Both the position numbers and the translations under genes were made by a program. This document shows, in pieces, positions 30,928-42,260 of a stretch of DNA of 64,000 bases. Below the pieces are notes generated by a model. The model was not told where the DNA came from, searched no databases, and saw nothing but the letters and a program-made list of their open reading frames with translations. This stretch comes from Distichodus sexfasciatus (Eukaryota; Chordata; Actinopteri; Characiformes; Distichodontidae). The first letter of the stretch is position 1; every line of letters begins with the position of its first letter. The DNA lies in the NCBI GenBank assembly GCA_032718565.1, contig JAVGVS010000449.1, positions 1 through 64,000 on the forward strand, read 5' to 3'.

Positions 30928-31064
30928 AGTCTCTCTGGACCCGCTTGGGCTTAAGGGTCTTGCTCAGGAACCTAATGATAGCAGTGTTGGAGGTAGGACT
31001 CAAGCCCACGACCTCTTGGTCCAGAAGCAAGCATCCGAACCACTGGACCATCATACTCCAACTA
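30928..31064 (-). mobile_element. Family A SINE, minus strand, tail-truncated
   Basis: CTTAAGGGTCTTGCTCAGGA, then GACTCAAGCCCACGACCTC and GAACCACTGGACCATC. Confidence 0.88.
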
Positions 31065-31084
31065 TTGTAATAGTGTGATGAAGG

Positions 31085-31670
31085 GTCTGATCCTCTGACT
31101 AGCGATGCTCTTCATTGCTCTCTGATGGTTTCATTTATTCACTGAGCACGATGGAGAGCTTGTTATTATATAACATCTGACAAATTAAACTGAACCCGAG
31201 AGGAGCAACATCTCCGGACGGAGCTTAAAGACCACCGCTGAGCAGTCGGGAGCAGGGGAGGGAAATGAGCTTTTTTAAGACTTAATATTAACGACAATTG
31301 CATGTGCCAAATCACACATTTCCCCCCTTCTCTGTTTCTTTTCTAGCACTTTCACTTTTAAGAACTGCCAGTGTCAGGGAGGTTGAGCTGTTTTTGGTTA
31401 TAATTGCAATTAAGGGGTTGTTTCGCAGTGGAATCTGGCAGCGTTTAACCTCAGGAAGGCTTCAGTGCCAATAATCACCGTTTTAGGAGCTAATACGTCT
31501 AATGTAAGCTCACGCCGAGGCGACTGCATCGCGAACACTTCATTAGTGCGGCTTGCCTCTCTGCTGCTCTCTTAATAAGAGCGGCGCTCGGGTCGGAGGC
31601 CCTTAGGTGACACATTAGGAGTTGTTAGCACTTGTTATCGTGTTTGATCCTCGTGGTAAACCTGTCACTA
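31085..31670. other. Candidate conserved non-coding cluster
   Basis: Repeat-free 585 bp. A perfect palindrome TAATTGCAATTA lies at 31401-31412, with GACTTAATATTAACGAC, CTAATACGTCTAATG and GCGGCGCTCGGGTCGG around it. No coding signal. Confidence 0.42.
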
Positions 31671-31820
31671 CTAGTTATAAGTGTGTGTGCGGGTGTGTGA
31701 TCATCACCTTGTAAAACAGGGAAACAGTTTTGGAAGGAAGAAGATTTCTGCAGTTTCAAGAACACAAAGAATTTATTTTAGGATGCTACACAGTCAGGGC
31801 TTTATTCGAATAAAAATCAA

Positions 31821-31941
31821 TTGCCCTGGTTGTAGTCTTGAGGTTAGGATGCTCATCTCTGAACGAAGAGGTTGTGGGTTCAAATCCTACCTCCAGCACT
31901 ACCACCCCTGGGCCCCTGAGCAAGACCCTTAACCCAAAGGT
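31821..31941 (+). mobile_element. Family A SINE, 3'-truncated
   Basis: TTGTGGGTTCAAATCCTACC, then GAGCAAGACCCTTAACCC. Confidence 0.88.
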
Positions 31942-32244
31942 GTAGAAGGTGTACTTCACGATACATAACACAAATAAATAACAGCAATGCTATTCTCAAA
32001 AACTGACATTTTATTTCCATTCTGAATAGATGTTAATGAATGAATTCTGTAATGTTAAAAGTGTAACAAATGCACCAAAATGATGTCAAAAAATATAAAA
32101 ATGCCTTTAGCTGTTTTATTTCAAGTGACAACAACAATATCCAAAAAGTTGCTTCAGTCTCTCACACGTCAGCAGGAAAAAGTAAGAGCCAGTCACATGG
32201 TGGTGTGTTTGGAAGGTGGGCCTCGAGTAGAGAACACCTTTTAA

Positions 32245-32843
32245 CCTTCTGAACTCAATGGACGCGTTTTGCGTTCATTTTTGTAACCTTTAGTCTCAGA
32301 CTCATAACTCGCGACAGGAGTGACACACGTGCATGATACACATATCAATGGAATCGAGAAGACTTACCCTATACGATCGTCTAAGTCCCGTGTTTGTGCA
32401 ATCAATTATTCCAGAGTAATTGTGTGTGCAAAAGATGATAACAAAGAAGGTCAAATTCAAATTCTGTCTGGAAATAAGCACATATTTTTATATTGTAATA
32501 AGCCATAGAAAGTCCCAGATTGAAAGAAAATACATAACAATGGCTATGGACCTTTACCCCACACATTTCTAAAGTTAAATCTCTACTGAAAAACATCGTC
32601 TTGTAGAAATAAAAGAAAAAAAGTAAAATTGCACTGGGCGAAAACTAGAATTTGCTTATAAAAATGATAATATCAAGATTTTACTTGTTAGTTTCACATC
32701 TAATAATTTCATAAATAAGTAGCCCTGGGTCTTCTGAAAAAAACAACATAAGGCATGAATGACTAGCTTATGGAATTCAAATGTTATAGCCCAATAAATA
32801 AAGGGATGCAAAAACGCTCAAAAATGGCCCAGAGTTCAAATGG
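32245..32843. mobile_element. piggyBac-like MITE flanked by TTAA
   Basis: TTAA at 32241-32244 and 32844-32847 border a 599-bp element with ends CCTTCTGAACTC and its partner CCATTTGAACTC (10 of 12). TTAA target duplication plus CC-starting ends fits piggyBac; Kolobok also uses TTAA. No transposase frame (longest about 64 codons). Confidence 0.75.
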
Positions 32844-32995
32844 TTAACCCTTTGTATACATATTTTTCTGTTTTGTTTGATCACGTCTTTGCCCTTGACC
32901 CCAAATAGTTCCAAGGACACTTTTCCTGATTAACAACACAATTGACCACCAACTTTGCTACTTGGTTTTTGCATCTGTGCAAATGAGGGGCTGTT

Positions 32996-33205
32996 GGGGC
33001 AGTTGGTAGTGTAACGGTTAGGGAGCATGCCTCATGATCGGAGGGTCACTAGTTCAAGTCCCGGACCACTGAGCAAGATACTGATCCCTAGACACTGCCA
33101 AAAAGCTGACCACTGCTCCTTCATGGATGGGTCAAATGCAGAGCTCACATGTGGTTGTCGTACACTGTGTGCTGTGTTGTGTTCACAAAGACAAATAATC
33201 ACACT
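32996..33205 (+). mobile_element. Family B SINE with internal deletion
   Basis: GGGGCAGTTGGTAGTGTAAC through CAAAGACAAATAATCACAC. The GAGGTACTCATG region is shortened. Confidence 0.92.
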
Positions 33206-33690
33206 TAATATTCGCTTAAATGTGTATCTGCAAAAACAGATAGTTATTGAATCATAATACATGTATATTTTATTGTTTGCTGTTAAAGTCATCATGTATT
33301 GTGAATATGAAAATATTGTTTGTGAAAATTGTAATTTCACAAGATATTGTAGCTACACATTTCACGGGCGGTGGGCAGTAACTATTTTATACTATCATGT
33401 TATTATGAATTTGCTATTTGCACCATTTTTGAGTGTGATATGTAGAAATAATGAGTATAATATTGTGTATCTATCATTTTTAATAATTCTGGCCAATAAA
33501 CTGGAACTGCTCTAATCTAGTCTTCCCAGTCATCTTTTAAAATTATTTATTATACACTTGTTTAATTGCCACTTTCTTGAAAAACACACTATAGCAATAA
33601 TCATTAACAGAAAAATAAATAAAAAGGCTGTGATACATGATTAAACAACTCTTTAAAGAATTGCTAAATTATTTGTGTATAAGGAGCATT
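33206..33690. other. Unique AT-rich intergenic DNA
   Basis: AT-rich. No gene or repeat recognised; 84- and 102-codon frames on opposite strands are compositional or SINE-derived. Confidence 0.4.
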
Positions 33691-34060
33691 GTTATGATTT
33701 GCTCAGCTACTCATGTCCAATTAATATCTAATTTTCCTCTCTTAATTGACATTAAGGAAGGCTGGAATTCCAGCCGGCGTTCCGGGCGGAACGTTATGAC
33801 AGAGCCGGAGCGGGGGTTTTGCGAGCCGGAGCTGGAGCGTCGCTTGTTAATCTGACTCTTGCAGATGAGGAGCTGCGTAATTGCTATATATTGCTCTTTG
33901 TTTCAACGACCTTTGATGATCCCAGAGCCACGGCTTTATCAGAAGACAAAGTAATTAGAGGGGAAAATGAAGGGTGGGAAGGTGGGGATGAAGAGATGGA
34001 GGAGGGAGGTGGGAAGCCAGTGGGGGGGTGCTGGAGGTCTTGTCTACAGATTAGCAGACT
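33691..34060. other. Candidate conserved non-coding block
   Basis: CCAATTAATATCTAATTTTC, CTTAATTGACATTAAGG and a CpG-rich GAGCCGGAGCGGGGG patch. Purine-rich after 33955. Confidence 0.35.
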
Positions 34061-34429
34061 TTAGACTTCTCAACCTCACACTCTAAATTTGCTTGCTGCT
34101 CGTTTGACGGAGTTCGCCTTTCAACGTGCCGAAATGTGTCAATGTTTGAGCTATTTATTACTCTGCCTTGTTAAATTCTCTGACCAGATGAGAATAAACG
34201 AGATTCACTCCAAACAGACAAATTAAACAGTGAAACGTCTCATATGCAGTGGTACCTGAGGCATTGTGATTCATTACAAAAATTAAAACATTCACACACC
34301 TATCTGCTCTATGATCTACACTCACGGACCGAGACACTGCCATGTTTTAAATTTCGGACAGCTGCCTCCATAAGAGCCTGTGTCCATCAAACGCGTTTGT
34401 TCCGCTGGCAGCACCTATTTTTAACATAA

Positions 34430-34990
34430 ATCCTATGAGCTTCAGAGTTCAGAGAGCTAAGCGCCTTCAGCAGAAAAAAGACGTCGGTGGAGATGGTTTT
34501 TTACTGCAGCGCTCAAGTTGAAATCTTTTACAACAGCGCCGGGCTCGTCAACGTCACTTCTCTCTTGCTAGCCAATCAAAATCGAGGAAGGAAGGGGTGG
34601 GACATACACATTTAAGAACTCACTAACAACAATGGCGGCTTATCTGAAGCAGCTGGAGAAGCTAGATCAAACGCTGCCGCTAATGACAAGATGCGGCTAA
34701 ATTACCGATCTTAAAGGAACACGTTACAATTTTTATGTGAAATAGGAACGAATGCGGAAGCGCCCGATGGTGCTTTTCGTAACTTAACAACAACAAGCGC
34801 TAAGAGAAGCGTCAAGAAAGCACAGAGAAAGTGCTCTAGAAGTGAGGGTTTGACCGCTCTCACCAGAACAAATCACATTTGGTGGACACACATCTTTGTC
34901 ACACTTTCTGGTTCCTGAACATTCTTCTATATTCTCTGGATCTGCTCTTTCAGATGTAATCCAAGAGCGGTAGAAAACATCTCAACCCGG
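34430..34990. other. CpG-bearing intergenic DNA with promoter-like pieces
   Basis: Contains CGTCAACGTCACTTCTC, a CCAATCAAAATCG box near 34571, and ACAACAATGGCGGC, an ATG in strong Kozak context opening a 22-codon frame (34632-34700). It may be the 5' part of an unrecognised transposon or non-coding RNA. No product assigned. Confidence 0.2.
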
Positions 34991-35011
34991 TGCTACACCG
35001 GAGAGATTTCT

Positions 35012-35265
35012 GGGGCAGTTGATAGCGTAATGCTCAGGGTGTTCACCCCGTGATTGGAAGGTTCTCGATTCGAATCCAATGACCGGTAAAGGTATCACTG
35101 GTGCTTATGAGCGAAGTATCTTCCACAAGCACTGCCCCCTGGGTGCTGCCCATGTCAGCTGCCCACTGCTCCTTCACGGAGGGCTCAAATGCAGAGGTTA
35201 CATTTGGTAGTGGTGCACTGTGTGTTGTGCTGTGCTGTGTTCCCAATGACAAATAATCACCCACT
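35012..35265 (+). mobile_element. Family B SINE, full length
   Basis: GGGGCAGTTGATAGCGTAAT through CAATGACAAATAATCACCC; one of the best-preserved copies. Confidence 0.95.
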
Positions 35266-35880
35266 TTCCATTTTTTGTTTGCATAAACATAAACAGTGCC
35301 CTATGTGAGCATACTAAAACAATATTTAATTTACAATACTTTTATTCATCTTTGTCCTATCGCTATATATGTAGCCCAGTGTGAGCCTCTATGTAATCAA
35401 TACAGTTAGATAAACGTGCTGGTGTGTAATTGCTCCACCACAGCCAGCCTTTTTCTTGGGTGATAAAATATTCATTTTTATCATTTGCGTTTATTAAGAG
35501 GGTCTTAGTTAAAAGGAGGACAAGTCAGTGTGACTCCACATCCCCGCGGTGCTGTTAATATCCTCCAAGGAGCCGCGAGTCCGGAGCGAGTCCAACCACT
35601 AACAAGTGCAACTGTTCTACAAGTTGAGATTGTTCTGTAGTCAATGACAAATCTGTTTATAGATCTGGACGCTAAATCCTATTTCTGTGTTCCTGTGTAA
35701 TATGCACCAGGGAGCGCTGACCTTTTCCTGCACAAATAATGAATAGAACTATTGAGTTTATGGCTTTAGTAATTAATTGTAGAAAAACGGGTGAAATGTT
35801 ATGTGTAGCAAACATGGAAGTTGGGGTGGGATTTGATAGATGAAGCTTCCTGATCATGCTCGGCTTCCTGCGGTGAGTAA
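35266..35880. other. Unique intergenic DNA
   Basis: Repeat-poor. TTCATTTTTATCATTTGCG near 35475 and CCCGCGGTGCTGTTAATATC near 35544 suggest a short conserved element at most. Confidence 0.3.
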
Positions 35881-35882
35881 GA

Positions 35883-35905
35883 GTGTGTGTGTGTGTGTGT
35901 GTGTG
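35883..35905. repeat. (GT)n microsatellite
   Basis: About eleven GT units; a second short run at 36041-36060. Confidence 0.95.
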
Positions 35906-36207
35906 CATGTGATTCACCGTATCTGAAAATGGCTCCAGATTAGAACCATTTCAGGGTAGATTGTGAACAATTATGAGAGCTGCGCTGTTGGGACTCTGTG
36001 GTGCTCCCGAGGGAACGCAGAACCTGAAAGAGAGAAAATGTGTGTGAGTGTGTGTGTGTGCTCACATGTGTATAAGAGAGTCCAGACACACTTACCTACC
36101 ATTGATGTCCTTTATTTAAAAATGCTTTTACAAAATAAAGGTTTATACACCTACAGCTGCTCCTTTATTCATGGTTATCAGTCGAATGATGTCATAGTCA
36201 GCTGACC

Positions 36208-36540
36208 TTGTTGCCGCGAGTACCAAACTGCTCCAGACTGACAGCTGGTTACCTGCAAGCTAATGTTACCTGTGAGGCGTTCACTTCAGTTAGGCTACCT
36301 ATCGATGTTATGGATATGACTCATTTTGATGCCCGAGAACTTGAGAGATACAACAAAAAGATGGCTACTGTTGGATGTGATCTGTACGGAGTCCCTCCAG
36401 ACGTTTTCCATCAACTCACATACGCTGACACACTACCTGACTTTTCCTTCCACGACATTTACATCTACCTGCTGCATCACATAAAATATGGCATCTCCAC
36501 GAGAAAGAAACATTTGCTAGTGCTGTCTAACTGCTGTTAG
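36208..36540 (+). pseudogene. Fragment resembling the N-terminus of a teleost transposon-encoded protein
   Basis: A 110-codon frame with non-repetitive composition, unlike every other frame here. The best part begins at the internal methionine near 36310 and reads THFDARELERYNKKMATVGC, then LYGVPPDVFHQL and LPDFSFHDIYIYLLHH. From memory this pattern (short acidic head, then a LPD.....DIY.YL motif) recurs at the start of long fish proteins carrying a YqaJ-type nuclease domain on transposons; not checked. After HIKYG the frame turns to unrelated sequence and stops, with no nuclease domain downstream. Either a broken copy, a first exon, or chance. Confidence 0.3.
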
Positions 36541-36728
36541 GGCTAGGCTAGGCAAAGTGAAATCATCTGCCAGATTGTAGAGCAGGGTTAAGGGGGTAAA
36601 GTGAGGGATGAGCGATGTAAGGGTGATGTGAAGGCTGGTTAGTCTTGAGTAAACTAGTTTAAATTAAAATATCCTTATCCTTGAGAAAACATAAAAATGC
36701 ATTTTATATTTTATATATATACAGTATA

Positions 36729-36839
36729 TTGGTAGATTAATGGTTAGGGAGTTGGCCCTGTGATCGGAAGGTCCCAAAGGTACTGTCTCCAAGCATTCCC
36801 TAAACACTATGGTGTGTTCACAATGACAAATAATCACTC
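36729..36839 (+). mobile_element. Family B SINE with large internal deletion
   Basis: Head GATTAATGGTTAGGGAGTTG joined to body scrap TCCAAGCATTCCC and tail CAATGACAAATAATCACTC. Confidence 0.85.
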
Positions 36840-37180
36840 ATTAAACCCTTAAAACACTTATTGTATTTAATTTAATTTTATTTTATATTTTTACATGTAA
36901 CTGCAGCTAAATAACTCTATAAACCCTAACCATAACCTCAGTAATGAAAGCAAAACCTTTTCTGCTCTTTTAGTTCTCCTAAATCTGTTTTATTACAAAA
37001 TGTTTCTTAGCCAAAACCAAACGGGAACAGATTTTTCATTCCCAAAAGGCAGCTCCATCCAAAATTTGTGAGGTTAAAAGACTGGGCAATTTATCCCCAA
37101 AATGAGTCTAGGTCAAACACACAAACACACACTTTTAATTTACTTCTATCAATAGGCGAGTATTAGCATATTAGGGTTTG
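36840..37180. other. Unique AT-rich intergenic DNA
   Basis: No gene recognised. Confidence 0.4.
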
Positions 37181-37184
37181 TAAA

Positions 37185-38480
37185 CATGGCAGATGACTTC
37201 TGTATTTGCTAAATTGATGACTGCTTTGATTATCTTTAAGCGAGTCTCAGTAGATCTATACTCCGCCTCCACCCGCCTGATTGACGGCTGTGTACTTGCA
37301 TAAGCCCGGCTGATGAGATTTCCAGAACTTTCTCCTTGCTCGTGCTGATTTCGGGGAGGTATGCGATTCGCTACAGCTCTCCAGGGACCAATTGGAACGT
37401 GAAGCGACTGGCAGAGTTAAGGGAAATGGGGGGGAAAGAAGGAAGCCCCAAAAAAGTTTACCCCACTCACACAGTGTACCGTTTTACATTGGTTAGATGG
37501 GGCAAGAAGGGCCACTTGGGTTTTTGTGAAGGGCGATCAGCAGCACGGTGCTGAACGCAGCGCGATTGTTCGTTTCTAATGGAGCAGAAATGGTGTGATG
37601 TGGTTAAAATAAAAGAAGTAGACGCTCAGACAATTACGCTGGACCTGGTCACAGTCAACTTCAATTTACGCTGAAATATGTCGACTATTTAAAATCAGCA
37701 TTCCACCCGAGTGAGGTACTCGCTGATGAGGCCCGTTTTTCTCTCTCTCTTTCCCCCTCCTTTCTTCCATTTAATAGTCTTATTCATTACACACAGATGG
37801 TTTCAATCTATGGACATAAGGAGGAAATAAAAAGGAGCTAAAAGAGCCATACTTTCACTTGTATAAACTCAACGCATTAGAGCACTGACCACCTGCGTAT
37901 TTTGTTCCCTCCCCAACCTCATTAGCCTCATACTTTTAGTCCCTCGCTCTATCAATGCCACACTGTGTAGCGTGTAATTTGAGTGAACGCAGGATAATAA
38001 AATTATATGAAATGAAATTATGTACACGGTGGGGTAAAAAAACGGAACGAGAACGAACGGGATGAACTCTCCATGACCGTTACCTCTTCCTGACTGCCGA
38101 TTTACGAGTCTGTTGCGAGTCGGAAAAAGTCTCCATCTTGACTGAAATAAAGAAAGAGGGTAGAGGTTAGCGAGCGACTCCTGTTGAGACGTCCCCCGCT
38201 TACCGTCTTCAAAGCGGCGTGAATTTGGACTTTGGTAATTAGCCGACGCATCTTCCAGCTCGTCAGCTGCGGCGCTTCCCGGGGGAACGCCCGTCTACCG
38301 CCGCCCGGCTCCTCCATCTGACGCGATTTCTCCGCTCTGGGTGCCATGCTTTTACCCCATCCCCCCCGCCCCAAGCCCATCACCACCTCCCCAAACGCCC
38401 TGCCCTCGCCTGTCGCACGCCGCTTGGCACACGCTGGCCCCTTCGAATAAACCCCCACTCAGGAGCGCCGGCTGGAACCC
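37185..38480. other. Candidate conserved non-coding cluster
   Basis: 1.3 kb nearly free of repeats. A Pbx/Meis-like CTGATTGACGG lies near 37280, with GGAAATGGGGGGGAAAG, ACAATTACGCTGGACC and a GC-rich segment 38190-38470. The 118-codon minus-strand frame across the GC-rich part has low-complexity Gly/Arg content and no domain. Confidence 0.38.
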
Positions 38481-38679
38481 ACAACCTTGGTGAGGCCTCA
38501 GGCTCGCTGTCTGTCAGCCTTAAGCATGTGTTTCCTCTGCTGGACGTGAGACGGTTTGATAATGATTTGTGTGCATATGCTGAATAATGCAAAATGTTTG
38601 GCTTCAGTTCCATGTCCGGACATCGCTTCATTAGGGATGCACCAACTTCGACTTCCAGTACAGATACAGATTTGAAGCA

Positions 38680-38830
38680 TTGGCATTGTGACAGTTAGGG
38701 AGTTGGCCTTGGGATCAGATGGTCGCCAGTTCAACTCTTGGAACAGTAAAGGTATCAATAAGGTACTCATAAGCAAGGTACCGTCTGCAAGCACTGCTCT
38801 GCAAGTGCTGCCAAAAAGCTGGCCACTTGT
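38680..38830 (+). mobile_element. Family B SINE, tail-truncated
   Basis: GTGACAGTTAGGGAGTTGGC through GCAAGTGCTGCCAAAAAGCTG. Confidence 0.88.
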
Positions 38831-38841
38831 GTGCCGAGACA

Positions 38842-38910
38842 GTACCCTGTTCATAAGTATTTTAGTGGCACCTTTACCGAGTCAGCAAACTGTTACATAC
38901 CAACTGCCCC
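38842..38910 (-). mobile_element. Family B SINE head fragment, minus strand
   Basis: CATAAGTATTTTAGTGGCAC through CATACCAACTGCCCC, twelve bases after the plus-strand copy. Confidence 0.8.
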
Positions 38911-39637
38911 AAATCAAATAATTGTTTTATACAGTCGGCCCTGTCTCAGACCAATATCTAATATCAGCATCGGACCCTTCCTCCCTACCTCACATCTAAT
39001 GAATAATTGCATAAACAAAAAAATAAACTGTACAACAATTTCCTTAATATGATATTTATGCTGTACATGCACCATCAGAACACGCAGAGGCAGGAAGCTA
39101 TCCAGACATATTTTATGGCTTCTACTATCACAGTGACAAAAAGGCGTACTTCATACCTCAGCGTACTGTTGATGTGCATGACATCTGGTTTTCACTGAAG
39201 CTGCCTGGAAAAATACCTTGGGAAATATGATGTCCAATATGGGGACTGGAGCTAATCTAAGCCACCGGTACACAAATCATTCTCTCTCTCACTCTCTCAC
39301 ACACACTCTCACTTTCCCTCTCGCTTAGAGAAAGCCCCAGCATTGCTGTGCAGACCTGCAGACTCGCAGTACAACTGTAAACAAATCATAGTATTAATGG
39401 GGATGGAAACGAGACGTCCGTCTGACTCCAGCGCTGACAGCTGCTCGCTTTTTCTGTTGTTCATGGCCCTTAAAGAAGCATCAGCAGCTCTCAGGAGGAG
39501 GAGAACAGGGTGCGGGAGTTTTACAACATTCATTCATTCATTCTTATTTCTCCTTTTTAAGAGTTTAGATCTTCCTTGCTACAATTTGATTATGTTTAAA
39601 ATGTCTTTTAATTGATTTTCTTTTATTTCTCCTTACA
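38911..39637. other. Unique intergenic DNA
   Basis: CT repeat at 39281-39300. A more GC-balanced patch at 39330-39520 with GAGACGTCCGTCTGACTCC. No gene. Confidence 0.35.

Positions 39638-39675
<38 letters not shown>
39638..39675. repeat. (ATT)n microsatellite
   Basis: About twelve ATT units. Confidence 0.97.
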
Positions 39676-39693
39676 CAGTACAGCAAATGTGAC

Positions 39694-39794
39694 TTGGGGC
39701 AGTACTTTGCTCATGAGTACCTCAGCGGTACCATTTCGAACATCCTTCTGATCACGGGACTAATTCCCTGACCATTAGGCTACTAACTGCCCCC
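39694..39794 (-). mobile_element. Family B SINE head fragment, minus strand
   Basis: TTTGCTCATGAGTACCTCAG through CATTAGGCTACTAACTGCCC. Confidence 0.87.
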
Positions 39795-39844
39795 ATTACT
39801 GCTCACATTAGGGGAAGAATGACACAGGCCTGACACATGACGGG

Positions 39845-40080
39845 TCAGTCAGTCGCAGTTAGGGTGTTCGTCTTGTTATCGCTGGTTCGAATCCCAGACT
39901 ACCACTGAGAACTGAAAACATGCCACTGAGGTACTCAAGAGCAAGGTACCATCCCCAAGCTCTGCTCCTTGGACACTGCACATCAGCTGCCCACTGCTCC
40001 TTCATGGATGCGTCAAACGCAGAGGTGACATTTGTGGTGCACTGTGTGCTGTGCTGTGTTCACAAATAATCACTCACTTC
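39845..40080 (+). mobile_element. Family B SINE
   Basis: CGCAGTTAGGGTGTTCGTC through CACAAATAATCACTCACTTC. Confidence 0.9.
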
Positions 40081-40244
40081 CACTATCACACACACTTGAC
40101 GAACCATGACACATGAGAACAGCTCCTAAAACAGTCTCACTTCTGTTGGTGTTTTGAGAGTCGTGAGTTTGTTTGGATTTTATTAACTTATCAAGTTCAT
40201 TTGTAAGGCTGAAAGCAAGCTTTATTATTTAGTTATTTCAGACA

Positions 40245-40525
40245 CTCATTCATTCATTCAGTCATTCATTCATTCATTATTCAAACTGCTTAACCCAACT
40301 CACGGGAAACAACCCTGGGCAACACACCACAGGGGACACACACACATACACAATCACACCGTATGGGGCCAATTTAGAGTCACCAAGTAACCTATACTGC
40401 ATGCTTTTAAACTGTGGGTGAACCTGGAGGAAACCCACGCAGGCAAACTCCACACAGGAAGACCCTGAACCCAGGACCCTCTTGCTGTGAGGCAGCAGCG
40501 CTAACCACCGCGCCACCATGCCGCC
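40245..40525 (-). mobile_element. Mermaid/DANA-like SINE, minus strand
   Basis: Starts with a CATTCATTCATT tail, then GCCAATTTAGAGTCACC, GGAGGAAACCCACGCAGGC and GCGCTAACCACCGCGCCACC. Confidence 0.92.
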
Positions 40526-40526
40526 A

Positions 40527-40540
40527 TATATATATATATC
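40527..40540. repeat. (TA)n microsatellite
   Basis: Short TA run directly at the SINE 5' boundary. Confidence 0.9.
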
Positions 40541-40559
40541 AAACAGGCCATTAATTTCC

Positions 40560-41420
40560 AGTTCATAAAAAGTAACCCTGACATGTTTACCGCATTAAAC
40601 GAAGCGGCCAAGTGCAAAATATAGATTTACTCAAAATTTCAAATAAAAAAATCAGCTAATTTGTTCGTTAACGGCGGTCTCGGTTACAGGCCTTTAGCGA
40701 AGGGCGTTTGGCTCGGTGGTTTGGCCAGACGCTTACCATGGAGACGAAAAGCTGTAAAGTTAATGATCTCCTTCGGTCCACTCATTCGGGTTTGGAGTCT
40801 GGAGATTAGGTTGAAGGTCTAATTTAATTAAGATATAGCGGCCGCTCGCCTACTCGATAACCAGAGCATCGTTGATTAGCTCGCTCCGAACTTTACCCGC
40901 TTTGCCTTCATCATTAGGAAATGATTGACGTTATAAATGGGATGCTACACGTTCCCTAATTTCCTTGATGTTTAATGATGAGTCTCTGGCATGTTTTCTT
41001 CTTCTTCCTCTTCCTCCTCCCACTACACTCCATACCAAACTGGCAGTCTCGCAACAACAGGAAGGATTTTCCACAAGAGATTGCTCAAAGCTTTGCACTG
41101 ATTTGTTTATCTTGGCAAATAAAAATTTGCCAAAGTTTTTTTTTTTTCCCCATTTTTTCGGGAGGGGTGGGGGGGTGGAGGTGCTGTTTTGGAGAAGGGC
41201 GCTTCCTCCTCTGTTGCCAAGGAATCCCAAGAGCCTTTTTTCCCACTCTCAGCTTATTGAGTATTCAAATTACAGTCTGATGCACACAATAGCACATCAT
41301 TATATGATTGACGCATTTGGGAAGCCTTTGTTTTCACACAAACAAACAAACACACGCTCGTACACGCGACTTACAAAGGCAGGCGGGACGTCGCCGCTGA
41401 ACGGCACTTTTTAAACAAGA
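40560..41420. other. Candidate conserved non-coding cluster
   Basis: Repeat-poor. CTAATTTAATTAAGATATAG, GTTGATTAGCTCGCTCC, AAATGATTGACGTTATAAA (Pbx/Meis-like TGATTGAC) and ATGATTGACGCATTTGGG. The 149-codon plus frame (40965-41414) crosses T and G runs and has no domain. Confidence 0.42.
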
Positions 41421-41830
41421 AAAATGCGCAGATGGCGACGAGATCGTCTTCACGGGAAAGGTGGGAGGTCCAAGATCCCATCACAAAGACCCCCAGGTTT
41501 CTCAAAATCTGGCTGAAAATAGCGAAAGAAAGCACAGCAGAAAACATCGCCTGACACATCTGTGATGGAACGGGTCAACATTTATCATTAAAATTCTTAT
41601 CAGACGCCTTGACGTATTTAGGAAGGCCAAACAGAGGAGGAGGAGGAGGAGGAGGAGGCTGCTGTCCGTAGCAGTTCCATTGATTGCTTGCAGGGGAGAT
41701 TGCTCAATTTTCATACCTCGAGTTATTCCACATAACCGTCCAGATGGTATTTATCAGGCTATGTAAATTAACAGACTGAAGCTGATTACATGTCAAAAAT
41801 AAGTAGTTAAACCTTGAAGGCATTTATTTT
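41421..41830. other. Candidate conserved non-coding block with (GGA)n
   Basis: A (GGA)n run of about eight units at 41634-41658 lies inside otherwise unique sequence. TCCATTGATTGCTTGCAGG near 41677. Confidence 0.35.
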
Positions 41831-41844
41831 CTATGTACGTTAAT

Positions 41845-42260
41845 GGGGGGAGGCCCTCTTCTTCTCCTTCCTCTTCCTCCTCGTTTTCTCCCCTCCTTCA
41901 GGCGAGGTTCCTTGTTGAAATTCATGTTTGATAAATTCCCCAGCTTTCGGGATAATTTAGCCATCGCGAGTGCTGTTGATCCTTTGAGGTCCGCCCCACC
42001 ACCACCACCACCACCTTCACCACCACCACCACCACCACTCTCACCGCCTCCTCCTCCTCCTCCCCCTCCCCTCACCACTTTTGGAACCTCGGGGAGTTGG
42101 GCGTCGCATTTGCATACCCGAGTTCAAATATATACTCAGGGTGATTGGGTTTTATTTTTCAACATTAAGTTGTTGATCTTGCTCCGGATAGATTTGTCAC
42201 TCAGGACGTCTATACCTATTTCGCTTCTAAACTCTCCGGTTAATCCTTAAATTCCCCCCA
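41845..42260. other. Low-complexity (CCA/CTC)n within enhancer-like DNA
   Basis: (CCA)n at 41997-42035 and CTC repeats at 42046-42066. Proline-rich and glycine-rich frames on the two strands are artefacts. Flanks contain GGGATAATTTAGCCATCGC. Confidence 0.6.

Noticed and set aside
35012..35080. Functional tRNA gene
   Set aside because: The A and B boxes belong to the head of a family B SINE; it lacks a full cloverleaf and continues into the SINE body. The same applies to the other SINE heads.
40965..41414. 149-codon frame
   Set aside because: Crosses T and G homopolymers, overlaps a competing frame and shows no domain.
41824..42250. Proline-rich and glycine-rich frames on opposite strands
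   Set aside because: Made by (CCA)n and (CTC)n low complexity.
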